Shown here in pieces: positions 1 through 9,776 of a DNA stretch of 64,000 nucleotides. The notes beneath the pieces are model-generated. The model was given only the letters and a program-made list of their open reading frames with translations. It did no database searches and was not told the origin of the DNA. Source of the stretch: Henricia sp. BOLD:AAB3569 (lineage: Eukaryota; Echinodermata; Asteroidea; Spinulosida; Echinasteridae); contig JBBELK010000509.1 in assembly GCA_037783545.1 (NCBI GenBank), positions 682,001 to 746,000 of the forward strand, read 5' to 3'. The position numbers were made by a program, and so were the translations under genes. How positions within the stretch are numbered: the first letter of the stretch is position 1; the number at the start of each line of letters is the position of its first letter.

Positions 1-208
1 GCCACTTAAAATTAGATTACACTCCGTGCACAATTCTGGAAACTGAACTCTAAGAGATCCTTATGGTGTCACCGACAGTTCTTTGGAACGTGCCGCATGC
101 AAAAAAACTGCAAGGCCGTAAGGACTTTCAATTCGGCAGGAATGGCGTGGCTTCGCTCGGTTACCGATTCGATTTCGTCCCTAATCAGGTCAGTAATGAA
201 TACAATAC
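1..208. other. Flank of LTR element, nothing recognised
   Basis: No coding region, RNA gene or repeat could be recognised here. The last four bases (205-208, ATAC) are the left copy of the target-site duplication of the adjacent LTR element. Confidence 0.5.
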
Positions 209-507
209 TGTATCAAGAATATTTCCTACTTGTTAAGAAACTCGGCACAAACAAAAACACACAGGAAAAGACAATTATCAGCAAGAAAATACCGCACGTT
301 TATTTGGGTCGATCCTTCCTCATCAACATCAAACAACAAAGATGGCGCTCAGGAAACGTCTCCCGCCGAGACGGGTGTCCCAACCTTCTAGCAGGGGCTC
401 GCGCCAACCGGCTCCGTGGAACCGTGTTAGCGCCCTCAGCTCGTCAGCCGGCCTAACCGTGGAATGGAGCTGGCGCCCTCTGCTAGCCGATTGGGAACGG
501 CGTTACA
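209..507 (-). repeat. 3' LTR of gag-only element
   Basis: Near-identical to 3061-3359 in the same orientation. It lies at the downstream end of the minus-strand element, next to the polypurine tract. The flanking ATAC on its outer side matches the one beyond the other LTR. Confidence 0.85.
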
Positions 508-1418
508 CAGCCCCCTTCGAGGACCCTGCTTTGTCCCCAAAGCAGGCAGCGAACCCCGCCGTCTCGCCGGGGAGACGCTTCCTTTACAAATGGTAGCATG
601 GCTAGAAAAAGAAACACATAGGGGTGAAGTCGGGGACCGCTCCGGCCGGATGCGGCTCCCCTCTGGCGGCTGCTTTCGCAGACGCGGCGGAGATCTCGTC
701 CGGGACCGGGTCCCCTCGTGGTGCCGATGGCGCGATGGGGGCGACATCGGGGCTCTCCGGGCGTGGTCCTCTCCCCTGTGCCAGCGGCCGGGGGAAGGTG
801 GAGTCGGCTGGGGTGCAGCAGCGACCGGGGGTTGCTCCGAGGTGGTGCTATCTCCCCCACGAACTGGCGGCTCCGACAGGTTGGACTCCGGTCGGAGTGC
901 CGCAGCGGCTGGGGCGGCTCCGTGTGGCCGCCAGCCCCCCTCCGCTCCCTGCCTTTACCGTTCAGCTCGTCGTCGCTGGCGTACACATCCAGTTCGTCGG
1001 TAGCTGTCACGGTCGCCACCCTCCCTAGTCGCCAGGCACAGTACTGGAGGTGGCGTTGCCGCATGTCCTCCCGGTAGAACTTCCTCCCGCAACCGAACGG
1101 GCACTCGAACGGAATCGTCGGGTGTAGCGCCGGGCACGCTGTTCGGTGGTGTCTCCGCAGGTTGCTCGACTTGTTGAACGGCTTCCCGCAGTGCCGGCAG
1201 TGGATACAGCCCTGGGTCGTCTGGTCCTGTCCTGGGGGTACTCCACCGGTTGTCTGCTGTGTCGATTTAGGCTTCCTGTGCGGACAGTCACGCTGAAAAT
1301 GACCGATTTCGTGGCACCCAAAACACTTCAACATCGATCGGTCGGATAGCTTGTGCACGTAGCCCGTATTATCGTTGTTAATGTTCGACTCTCGTTTAGG
1401 TTGTGTTGGCTGTACCAC
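483..1418 (-). pseudogene. gag C-terminus: CCHC knuckle plus two C2HC fingers
   Basis: Continuation of gag in another frame. Residues 32-45 form a retroviral-type CCHC knuckle (CFGCHEIGHFQRDC). They are followed by two larger zinc-finger patterns: C74-x2-C77-x12-H90-x4-C95 and C106-x3-C110-x12-H123-x3-C127. Both resemble C2H2 fingers with cysteine as the last ligand. After about residue 150 the frame looks less conserved and runs into the LTR, so the true C-terminus is probably shorter than 311 residues. The knuckle should bind element RNA. The extra fingers are unusual for gag and could bind RNA, DNA or a partner; that is inference. Confidence 0.65.
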
Positions 1419-1422
1419 CGAC

Positions 1423-2997
1423 CTAACGTCCCTGGTTCCTTATTTCCCTTTTCTTATTCTGCACCTGGGAGTCTAGGAAAGCCTCCATCTCCGTGGCCAG
1501 GGTGATGGCTTCGGTCAGGGTCGTCGCCTTTCTCGAAAAGACGTGGCGTTGCAGCTGTTCGTCGCCTAATGCATTCATGAAAGCCTCCACAGCCAGGTCC
1601 TCCCGCGCTTGCGTGGGGAAGTTCGGGTAGCTCTTGGAAACCAACCGCCGTATAGACTGTCCGAGGCAACTGATAGATTCGTCCCGACCTCTGGTGCGCA
1701 TCGACAGCTGGGCCCGATGTAATGGGATTTGGGCGGTGATCCCGAATCGTTGTTCGAAGTACTCCAGAAGGCGGGGTACTCCTTTCGTGCCTCTGGTGCC
1801 ATGTCAGCCAGGGCCTCAAGCGCCGAGCCCTTCAGGTGGGGGGCAAGGAACATTGCCTTCTCAGCCTCGTCCCACTGGTTGACTGTTGCGACGCTTTCAA
1901 AATGGATCAGGTAATCGGCCCACGAAGAAACTCCATCAAACTTATCTGGGAGCATTATTGGTCTCCGACCTCCTGAGGGCGTTCCTAGCTTCCCATTCGT
2001 TTGTGCAGTGCGGAGCTCCGAGTGGGACTCTCCTCCATAGGGTTGTGCAGTGCGGAGCTCATTCACTTGCTCCGCACCATAGGGTTGTGCAGTGCAGAGC
2101 AAATTGTCGTGTGCGGTGCGGAGTCGATCCGGAGGTTCCGCGCCGTTGTCACGTGGCATGCGGGGCTCCGTGGGGAGCCGTCTCACATGGTCGTGTGCGG
2201 TGCGGAGTCGATCCGGAGGTTCCGCGCCGTAGTCTCTTGACATGCGGGGCTCCGGGGGGAGCCGTCCGACATGGTTGTGTGCGGTGCGGAGTCGATCCGG
2301 AGGTTCCGCGGCATAGTCTATTGACATGCGGGGCTCCGGGGGGAGCCGTCCGACATGGTTGTGTGCGGTGCGGAGTCGATCCGGAGGTTCCGCGCCGTAG
2401 TCACGTGGCATGCGGGGCTCCGAGGGGAGCCGTCTCACATGGTCGTGTGCAATGCGGAGTCGATCCGGAGGTTCCGCGCCGTAGTCACGTGGCATGCGGG
2501 GCTCCGATGGAAGCCGTCCGACATGGTCGTGTGCGGTGCGGAATTGATCCGGAGGTTCCGCTCCGTAGTCTGATAGCGTGCAGGGGCTCCAAGTGGAGCG
2601 GTGCCACGTGGTCGTATACGGTGCGGGGTGGATCCTCCGGAACCCGCCGGAACTTTCCCGGCTCATAATGCACCGGGGTCGAACTTAGGTCCGTCAATGG
2701 GTCGCTGGTTTGATCCAACCCCCTGCAAAAACTACTCGGATTGGCAGGGTCAGGCCGTACTGCGTGTCCTGGCCTCCCCTCTACAATCTCAGGTTCCAAC
2801 AGCCTCACAGTATTCCCATGTCTCCCGGAGTATTCTCTCGGGCTTTCCCCAAAAAAGGACAGTAATTCATCGACAGTTACGAACGTACTACTGTGGGCCT
2901 TGTCAGTCTTGCCTCCGTACTGGTACTCGTCACTTTCTGGCATGTCCCCGCCCCGCGGCGAGTCTGATACCAGACCTCCCCGGTCTCGTGAATTCAT
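1423..2997 (-). pseudogene. gag: gag, N-terminal and core part (frameshifted)
   Basis: The likely start is the ATG at 2997-2995, shortly after the primer site. The upstream frame can be read without a stop but begins with GTG inside the primer site. The frame runs to about 2660, then the coding continues in a second frame through a tandem repeat region (28-residue unit containing YGAEPPDRLRTAHDH) and a gag-like segment with the motifs LPDKFDG and SWADYLIHFE. Near 1700 it switches to a third frame containing RLVSKSYPNFP and FMNALGDEQLQRHVF. These resemble the Ty3/Gypsy-type gag core found in many invertebrate elements. At least two frame changes mean the copy is probably dead, unless sequencing errors explain them. 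The product would be a structural capsid protein. Confidence 0.65.
2121..2600 (-). repeat. 84-bp in-frame tandem repeat in gag
   Basis: Six units begin at 2121, 2205, 2289, 2373, 2457 and 2541 (GAGTCGATCC-type starts), exactly 84 bp apart. The period is a multiple of three and encodes a 28-residue unit, so copy number can change without breaking the frame. Shorter degenerate units continue down to about 2010. Confidence 0.9.
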
Positions 2998-3042
2998 TGC
3001 TTGAAAATCTCGAATTCTACCTGTATTTCTCTCAGTGTGCCG

Positions 3043-3059
3043 TCCCACCGCTGCCGCCA
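3043..3059 (-). promoter_or_regulatory. Primer-binding site, tRNA-Leu-like
   Basis: One base inside the 5' LTR the plus strand reads TCCCACCGCTGCCGCCA. This resembles the 3' end plus CCA of animal tRNA-Leu(AAG), with one mismatch at the discriminator base. The tRNA identity rests on remembered tRNA ends and is moderately certain. The position and the terminal CCA are what a reverse-transcription primer site requires. Confidence 0.6.
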
Positions 3060-3060
3060 G

Positions 3061-3359
3061 TGTAACAAGAATATTTCCTACTTGCTAAGAAACTCGGCAC
3101 AAACAAGAAGACACAGGAAAAGACAATTATCAACAAGAAAATACCGCACGTTTATTTGGGTCGATCCTTCCTCATCAACATCAAACAACAAAGATGGCGC
3201 TCAGGAAACGTCTCCCGCCGAGACGGGTGTCCAAACCTTCTAGCAGGGGCTCGCGCCAACCGGCTCCTTGGAACCGTGTTAGCGCCCTCAGCTCGTCAGC
3301 CGGCCTAACCGTGGAATGGAGCTGGCGCCCTCTGCTAGCCGATTGGGAACGGCGTTACA
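3061..3359 (-). repeat. 5' LTR of gag-only element
   Basis: Direct repeat of 209-507. On the minus strand it begins TGTAACGCC and is immediately followed by the primer-binding site. A promoter should lie in this LTR, but I could not single out a TATA box. Confidence 0.85.
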
Positions 3360-3363
3360 ATAC

Positions 3364-3744
3364 CCGCCCTATCGAACCTATATCTCGAGTACAGTTCGGA
3401 ATCCGTATAATATTTTAAAGGCTGAACTCTTTCGCGGAAAATTCTCTCTCTTTGAAGCACTCTTTCATTAATTTCTCGGAAACGACGTGCACGTAACAAC
3501 GCCGCCATGACACTCTTTAAAACTGCTCATACCACACTTACGTTTAAGTCTCAAAAATAAGCGGGGCACTAAAATAAAAAGCGCTGTTAATACCACTTAA
3601 CTTTATGATTTGACTTAAGTCTAGAATTTAAGCGGGGCGCTTAGATTTCATGACTTAAGTCGTTTTGTGAATACCGCCCCTGGGCCGGCCGTCCCCGGTT
3701 TGTTTTCACGGTAAATGCATGCGGTAATAAGGCATACTGCATTA
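3364..3744. other. No gene recognised
   Basis: AT-rich DNA with two weak internal copies of a GCGGGGCRCT motif near 3560 and 3632. No coding or mobile-element signature was recognised. Confidence 0.4.
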
Positions 3745-4154
3745 GGGTAGGCCTACCTTTAGAAGGCTAAAAGTGATTTTCTGATGTTTACATTGGGACG
3801 TTATCATTTGTTACATATCACTTCTAGCCACTTACCAATTTAACCCCATTCGCCGTGTTGAATGTTCCTGCATGACCTTAGTCGTCCAAAAACCTCTGTC
3901 ATAAATCTTACCTTACATTCAAAATCGGACATTTAACAAAAACACCATGGAGGTCCTTGTAATCTCAAGAATATTGCACCCTTGTCGTTCTTTTCCGATG
4001 ATGCTTCAAACATCAGAAAACGATAAACTGGAGAATTTTGTTGGAAGAATGGCAGGATTCTCTTGCAGCGTAGTAACTTGACTTCACGCTATACCGCGTC
4101 TAAAAGAAATTAGTACCACCAACGCGGATGCATTTTGTTAAGCCCCTCAGCTGG
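3745..4154 (+). repeat. Dispersed repeat shared with 52535-53010 foldback
   Basis: The segment starting GCCTACCTTTAGAAGGCTAA and running to the ACATCAGAAAACGA region near 4023 is closely similar to 52535-52795 in direct orientation. It also matches 52790-53010 in inverted orientation. Here only one arm of that foldback is present. Confidence 0.7.
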
Positions 4155-4158
4155 TTAA

Positions 4159-5115
4159 ACAGCTAGTATCCCCCCGTCCACATTTTTAAAGTTTTCCTGT
4201 TTATCATGGAGGTGTATGTACAACACCATCACAACTTTTTTTTGAAAAAAAATGGACAGGCTTTTGCTTAAAACGCAAAGCAGTTCCGACCCTCTTCACC
4301 GAAATTCTGAAACGCTCGAGGTCACTTGGTTTGTTTATCAACAGGGTTTTGACGTCATCCTGAGAAACATACAAAACGGCCAGTGCAGTATTGAATGGAA
4401 AATACACGAAGTGAATGTTTATCATGCCTGTTTTGTCCTTGTAATTCAAAATACAAACGTGAAAAACACAACAATCTATACTATTACCTGTTTTGTGAAA
4501 AAAAGGGAAATTGTGGCTCACAATGAAGCTCTTTTGAAGTAAATACTGGTGCATTGCGACGGGTGGTTTTGTCAAGGAACGAACAGCATTCACAGCGGTC
4601 TGTGTACAGCATGGTACGGTCCCTGCGGGCCGTAGTTCCCACGTGTTTGAACATCGGCCGGTACAAGTTAGAATGAGCGACTCATTGTTCTCTCTCTTGG
4701 TAATAGAAGAAACAAAATGTCTGCTCTTTTGTTCATAGTGTTTGGTAAATCATACAACCGGAACCACGCAGCTACTGGGCATATCTCTGGCTTTTTGGAC
4801 CAACACAATTCTTAAAAAAACACCATCTAACAGAGACGGTTTTCCAAGTTTTGTGCGTGTAAACGTATGGAGCTAACAATCGCGTTGACTTCTCTTTCTC
4901 AGGATTGCGTCACGGGGTCACGCGCATATCATGAATACCTAATGAGCGTTTCATAAATCGCTAAAATCTCATTTTCGAAAAGCGAACTTTTGCTTGCAAT
5001 TTATCCACTTAAAACCGACAATTAAAAAAACAAAATACACGTCGGCAAGAGGGATGTTTGGACTATCGAAAAAAGCGTAACTGCTAGATTTTCCTTCAAG
5101 GGGGATTCTAGCTCT
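4159..5115. mobile_element. TTAA-flanked non-autonomous DNA transposon, copy 1
   Basis: 957 bp flanked by TTAA at 4155-4158 and 5116-5119. The termini are imperfect inverted repeats (ACAGCTAGTATCCCCC on the left, GGGGATTCTAGCTCT on the right). A second full-length copy lies in opposite orientation at 43430-44398, also with TTAA on both sides. TTAA duplication is typical of piggyBac-type transposition. No transposase is encoded, so mobility would depend on another element. Short open frames inside (for example 4252-4542 and its antisense) do not resemble known proteins. Confidence 0.75.
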
Positions 5116-5119
5116 TTAA

Positions 5120-5442
5120 TAAAATGTAGCTACGGCTTTACACGTTGCCCCTATAGAGCGCCCTCTACACCAAGTTTAGAATATCTTCAAGACCAACGTT
5201 CGCCGGGCTGTTTGTCCATGTACATTTACTTGTATTTTAATATAACAGGCATCGGTTAACCCTTTCGTACGAAGACCTAGCCTTGTACATGGCTATGAAA
5301 TTGTGTGAATACGTGAAGAAATTGCATGTATGCTGTGCAGCGAAAGTGCGCCATCGCGCGGTGAATTGTAGCCAACTGCAAAATAGTCTGGTTACCAAAA
5401 TATCTTGGTCTGAATCCTGACTTCACGGGCGAGGCTGAAAGT
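5120..5442. other. No gene recognised
   Basis: Unannotated intergenic DNA between the TTAA element and the split SINE. Nothing recognisable on either strand. Confidence 0.4.
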
Positions 5443-5484
5443 TGTTGTTGTTGTTGTTAATTTTATGGCATCTTCGGCAACTAA
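5443..5484 (-). repeat. SINE 3' tail, left half of a split SINE
   Basis: A GTT run followed by TTTTATGGCATCTTCGGCAA and CTAA is the end of the tRNA-derived SINE family seen complete at 16579-16869. The rest of this copy resumes at 16324. The Ngaro-like element therefore split it between CTAA and GGCCCTT. Confidence 0.85.
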
Positions 5485-5672
5485 TATTCATTTCCCGCGG
5501 TTCGCAGTATAGCGGGAAATAATTGTCTTAGGAATTCGAACAACGCATACCGCGTTGCCAGGTGTTCAGTGGTGCAGTAAGGTGTTACGTAACTGCTAGT
5601 GCATGGTATAAATAGAAGAGTGGAACAAAAGGTTTTCAGTTCTAGCAAGCACTTCACACAGGTCACCTCGTT
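5485..5672 (+). repeat. A1 terminal direct repeat
   Basis: Matches 9585-9776 with only small differences, from TATTCATTTCCCGCGG to GGTCACCTCGTT. It abuts the split SINE on the left and leads directly into the gag frame on the right. Confidence 0.9.
5607..5614 (+). promoter_or_regulatory. TATA box in A repeat
   Basis: TATAAATA, about 78 bp upstream of the gag start at 5685, is repeated at 9710-9717 in A2. Position and consensus fit an RNA polymerase II core promoter for the element. Transcription starting in A1 and ending in A2/B2 would be expected from the replication model for split-repeat elements. Confidence 0.6.
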
Positions 5673-5684
5673 GCCTTTTTCGCC

Positions 5685-6400
5685 ATGGACGCCCAAGCTC
5701 ACGCGGTTTTTATCGATGAACGGGTGCAGCAAGCCGTTGCTGGATCTCAAGCGGCCCTCCTGGACAAGCTCGACGGCTTGATATCGGCTAAACTTACCAA
5801 CTTTGAAAACAGAATCGGCCAAACGCAGAAACAGATTTCTGACAGTCAACTGTCCAAAATCGAGCAAAACATTCTGTCCAATGACAGTTATAGATTTAAA
5901 CGTAAAAGCTGCGAGGACCAGTTTAAATTCAACGTCAACGTAGTCAACAAACTTCAAGATGCCCAGGCGAGTTTGGACAACGCCAGAGACGTTCCGCAGG
6001 CCTCCAAAGACATTGCCGAAGGTATTGCTCTATTAGGACATAGGCAAAAAACTGATCAAAATGGCAGACGAGTCCGAGTCTGGCTGGAAAGTGGTCATGG
6101 AGTACGAATCCAACCCGCTAGCTTCTGATTCGGAGGATGAAAAACGCATCAACCGTGCAGAGACCAGAGCTGCTAAGAAGATCAAGCAAGATCAAACCAA
6201 AATGGGTCCGGAAAACCAGTCGTTTTTCTTCATGGCCGACCTCGGCACGGGCGGACCCGGCTTCGTCAGCTTCGCATCGGCCTAGTACTAGCGCCGGCAC
6301 GTTCACCAGCACGCCCGGAGTGTGCTTCACCTGCGGCCAGCCGGGACACTGGAAACATGCCCCAATGCAAGACAACCAGCCAGCTGGAAGGCTAACAAGA
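5685..6400 (+). pseudogene. gag: gag of Ngaro/PAT-like element (frameshifted)
   Basis: The ATG at 5685 follows A1 closely. The first frame (5685 to about 6055) is a helical gag-like protein with the DIRS-type signature FKRKSCEDQFKFN. It then shifts at about 6055 into a frame (6061-6285) with ESGWKVVMEYE and SDSEDEKRI, a second signature found in DIRS/Ngaro gag proteins. A third frame contains CFTCGQPGHW (about 6322-6351), the first part of a CCHC knuckle. The codon for the last cysteine lies in the neighbouring frame. The protein would package element RNA in the cytoplasm. Three frames show that this copy is broken. Confidence 0.75.
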
Positions 6401-7644
6401 TAAGTGATCAGTTTGTTTTGCCATCATGTGAATCTGATATTGATGTTTGTACAAATATTGGTAAAGTTTTGAATAAGGACACTGACGCTTGTTTTGTGCA
6501 ATCTGATCTGCCTACTTCTACAGTAGGCAGATTGAAAAGTTCATTGAATCATTGGGACAAAGTTAATGTTAATGCCCATATAAAGACGGTTATCAAGGAC
6601 GGATATTTAATCCCTTTCAAGTCCCTCCCAGGGACATATCAATTGAAAAATAACAAGTCCGCAAATGACGATGCTGCTTTTGTTTCAGAAGAAATTGAAC
6701 AACTCAAAATGAAGGGTTGTATTTCGGAGGTCAAGCAAAAACCGTCATGTGTCAACCCTCTAACTGTTGCTCATGGAAAAAGCGGCAAGGCAAGACTTAT
6801 TTTGGATTGCAGAAATTTGAATCCTCATCTTGCACAGTTCAAATTTAAATACGAAGATGTATCTATAGCCAAACAGATTTTTCCACAAGGAGATTTCTTG
6901 TTTACCTTTGACCTCAAATCAGCCTACCATCACATTGAAATCTTCCCAAGCCACAAAACCTATCTTGGTTTTTCATGGGAAAACGAAAATGGAACCAGTT
7001 TCTATCAATTCAATGTTTTGCCATTCGGCCTGTCTACTGCACCATATATCTTCACCAAATTAATGCGTGTTGTGGTCTCCTCGTGGCCATATATCTTCAC
7101 CAAATTAATGCGTGTTGTGGTCTCCTCGTGGAGGTCAAAAGGCCACAAAGTCGTCATGTTTTTAGACGATGGTCTTGCTGGTAGTAGACAAATTGAAGAC
7201 GCAGTAAATTTAAGCAGAGAAATTAAAGAATCACTGGAGCGTTTTGGCTTTTTGATCGCTGATGACAAATGTGTTTGGGAACCATCACAAGCAGTACAGT
7301 GGTTGGGATACATGTGGTCTATGACCACGGGCATGTTGCATGCAACTGACAATAGAATAGAAAGACTAGAAATGTCACTTGACAGTCTCACAAAACGGAT
7401 CGATGCAGATAAGTGTTGTCTGGCTGCAGCCAGATTTGTGGCCTCTGTTGTTGGCCAGATAATTTCTCTGACTCATTCAGTAGGAAAGCTTGCAAGGTTA
7501 AAGACCAGATTTTTGTATCGCTGTATAGATACAAGAGCTAGCTGGAATGCACCAGTAATTATTGATGAAGATGCATATAATGAAATTCAATTTTGGAAAA
7601 AAGAAGCCAGAGCCCTAGCTAAACAACCAGGGGCTAAGTATTGA
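6322..7644 (+). pseudogene. Reverse transcriptase domain of Ngaro/PAT-like element
   Basis: An open frame of 440 residues. RT motifs in order: GKARLILDCRNLN (fingers), FTFDLKSAYHHIEI (motif A with catalytic Asp, about residue 197), FNVLPFGLSTAPYIFTKLM (motif B) and VMFLDDGLAG (motif C, FLDD, about residue 280), then the WLGYMW region. It copies element RNA into DNA. A perfect 45-bp tandem duplication (7042-7131) repeats 15 residues from PYIFTKLM between motifs B and C and would distort the palm. The first 30 or so residues are probably gag read in another frame. The frame stops at 7644, and RNase H continues in another frame. Confidence 0.88.
7042..7131 (+). repeat. Perfect 45-bp tandem duplication inside RT
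   Basis: 7042-7086 and 7087-7131 are identical, starting CCATATATCTTCACC and ending CTCCTCGTGG. The duplication keeps frame and inserts 15 residues between RT motifs B and C. Confidence 0.97.
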
Positions 7645-8104
7645 GTATAAAGATGAATGCGAGATTGAAGCATTTAGTGATGCATCCGCGCATGGTTTTG
7701 GCGGTTATGTTTCCCTTTGTGCGGGAACCTTGGCTGAAGGTACAGAAGTAATCGGTTCACGGGACCGTGAAGAAGCTCAGCGAAGCTCCAGTTGGAGAGA
7801 GGCTGAAGCAGTGAACAGAGTACTAAGGAGTAATGTAGAAGTTCTTGAAAACAAAACAGTAAGATGGTTCACTGACAATAAAGGAATAAGTATTCATCCT
7901 GAATGGATAAGAAGGGAAAATAACGTTAAGGCTGATTCACTGAGTAGACGCATTCAGTCAGAATTGGTCTGGAGATTGCAATTGGATTGTTCCTCCACCC
8001 AGGCTCATTTTAAGAGCTCTAAACAAAATTCAAAAAGAAAAAGCGCAAGGCATTATGGTTATTCCGCAATGGAAGTCTGCTCCCTTCTGGTCGTATTTTG
8101 TTGA
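7645..8104 (+). pseudogene. RNase H domain of Ngaro/PAT-like element
   Basis: In a frame shifted from RT, the motifs AFSDASAHGFGGYV (about 7672-7713), REAEAVNRVL, RWFTDNKG (about 7863-7886) and EWIRRENNVKADSLSR follow in RNase H order with the Asp/Glu ligands present. After it a short stretch, VIPQWKSAPFW, matches the linker often seen after RNase H in DIRS-type pol. The enzyme removes the RNA strand during reverse transcription. The frameshift from RT at about 7640 breaks the polyprotein. Confidence 0.8.
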
Positions 8105-8395
8105 CGAAGATGGATCAATGAAACAATTTGTAAAAGCCAGAAATATTCTTCCACAGCAAGATGCGATTACGCAAAGTTATAGCAGTTTGGGGATTTTTTC
8201 GGAAAATCCACTCAAATTCACGTTAATTGCATTTATAATTGCATTCTAACAACTCAATTTTTTTGAGGTTGTTATTGCAGATATGTAAATATCAAGTAAA
8301 TTTTGGGGGGTTCTGCTAGACCCGCAAATTGTTCAGTAACTCGGCTCAAGCCGCAGTAAACTGACTATAGACGGTATTATGTGATTGGATGACCG
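8105..8395 (+). other. Spacer between RNase H and recombinase
   Basis: An open stretch to about 8249, then AT-rich sequence with several stops. No methyltransferase motifs, as found between these domains in DIRS1/PAT elements, were recognised. Absence of that domain argues for Ngaro affinity or for loss in this copy. Confidence 0.5.
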
Positions 8396-9415
8396 ATGTC
8401 ATTTATTTCTTGCCCAGGTATCCAACTGAAACGAAATATCAAGGGTGCTTTGGAGCAAGCCGGGATAACTGAGGACGGGCTGGCTGACGGGATGTGTGGC
8501 TACATGCTAGCAGCAAAAAGTGACAACACAGTTTCAAAGTACTTTGGAGCTTTCAAGATGGACAAATTTCTGTCGTCAAAGCAGTTTTCCAGCTTTACCG
8601 GCACAACCTATTCATCTAGCTGTCTACTTGACACAACTACTGGACGGAGGAGCATCTCATAGTGTCATCTCTTCAGCAATCTACGCTGTCAAGTGGGCGC
8701 ATGACATGAACGGTTTCACAGATCCTACAAATAACTCATTTGTTCGAAATCTTCATGAGTCTGCAAAACGTATAACAGGTCGCAAAGTTGTTAAGAAAGA
8801 TGCAGTTACGATTGACATGCTTATTGAGCTATGTGATACGTATGCCCATAGCAAAGACCCAATCGAAATAAGAAATTTGTCCATGATCACAACGGCATTT
8901 GCTGGTTTCTTGAGGTACGACGAGCTTAGCTCGATCCGTTGCAATGATTTGTCTATTCACGCAGATTTTTTCATTGTTAACATAAGTAAAAGTAAAACAG
9001 ATCAGCTCAGAGCAGGCAATCAAGTAGTCATTAGCAAAGGCTCAACATCAGCGTGTCCACTTACAATGTTGCTCAGATACATGTCAGCTACGAGTATCAG
9101 TACCGAATCTAATCATTTTTTGTTTAAGCCCGCTTTTAGATCAAAAAGCGTATGTAAGCTTATCGCCAAAGATAAACCCCTTAGCTACACCAGGGCCAAA
9201 GAGTGCATAGTCAAGATGCTATCCGAGGTTGCACCAGGATTAATTTTGGCCTTCATTCCTTAAGGTCTGGGGGCGCAACTGCAGCAGCCAATAATCAAGT
9301 GGGGGACCGTTGTCTTAGGAGACACGGGAGATGGAAAAGGGATGAAAGTAAAGATGGCTACATCGTTGATTCTCTTGAAAAACGTCTTCAAGTAACACAA
9401 AAGATTGGTCTTTAG
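8396..9415 (+). pseudogene. Tyrosine recombinase of Ngaro/PAT-like element
   Basis: The N-terminal SAM-like part starts near 8420 in one frame and moves to a second frame near 8520, which stays open to 9263. FAGFLRYDELSSI (about 8903-8941) carries the first catalytic Arg. The third segment, in frame 9203-9415, has HSLRSGGAT (His-x-x-Arg pair), RWKRDES and KDGYIVDS with the nucleophilic Tyr. So R-H-R-Y are all present but split by frameshifts near 8520 and 9240. The enzyme integrates the circular DNA copy without target duplication, which agrees with the clean junctions in the SINE. Confidence 0.85.
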
Positions 9416-9502
9416 TCATTTAAGACACGGCAGATAATTAAGTATCATTACACACATGTAAATTCATAATTTGCCTCACTTGCTTTGGAGTTTTCTATAG
9501 GC

Positions 9503-9584
9503 GGCGCTATACCTGCTTCGCTGCCGCCAATATCATATGCTATTCTTTAAAGTGTATTTTTGTATGATCGAGTATAAGTAAGAC
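9503..9584 (+). repeat. B1 repeat
   Basis: About 80 bp from GGCGCTATAC to GTATAAGTAAGAC, directly abutting A2. The same sequence with few changes recurs at 16242-16323, where it abuts the SINE. It is the B half of the split direct repeats. Confidence 0.88.
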
Positions 9585-9776
9585 TATTCATTTCCCGCGG
9601 TTCGCAGTATGGCGGGAAATAATTGTCTTAGGAATTCGAACAACGCATGATACCGCGTTGCCAGGTGTTCAGTGGTGCAGTAAGGTGTTACGTAACTGCT
9701 AGTGCATGGTATAAATAGAAGAGTGGAACAAAAGGTTTTCAGTTCTAGCAAGCACTTCACACCAGGTCACCTCGTT
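9585..9776 (+). repeat. A2 repeat
   Basis: Copy of A1 with a few small indels, including the TATAAATA box at 9710. It follows B1 with no gap. B2 should follow it but lies 6.4 kb further right. Confidence 0.9.

Larger units (their letters stand above)
209..3359 (-). mobile_element. Gag-only LTR retrotransposon (minus strand)
   Basis: A structurally complete LTR element of about 3.15 kb. Two direct 299-bp repeats (209-507 and 3061-3359) start TG and end CA. They are flanked by ATAC at 205-208 and 3360-3363. A tRNA-complementary primer site lies just inside the right LTR and a G-rich polypurine tract (minus strand, about 510-517) just inside the left LTR, so the element reads right to left. Only gag-type coding is seen: a repeat-rich N-terminus, a gag core, a CCHC knuckle and extra zinc fingers. 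No protease, reverse transcriptase or integrase is detectable in any frame. About eight differences between the LTRs, counted by eye, suggest a fairly recent insertion. It probably depends on a full-length partner for mobility. Confidence 0.85.

Noticed and set aside
464-1137. Plus-strand open frames of 119-179 codons over the gag region
   Set aside because: They are antisense shadows of GC-rich gag coding with no domain signature.
4204-4593. 129-codon minus-strand frame in the 957-bp TTAA element as a transposase
   Set aside because: It is far too short, lacks DDD motifs, and the copy at 44110-44310 covers only part of it with other lengths.
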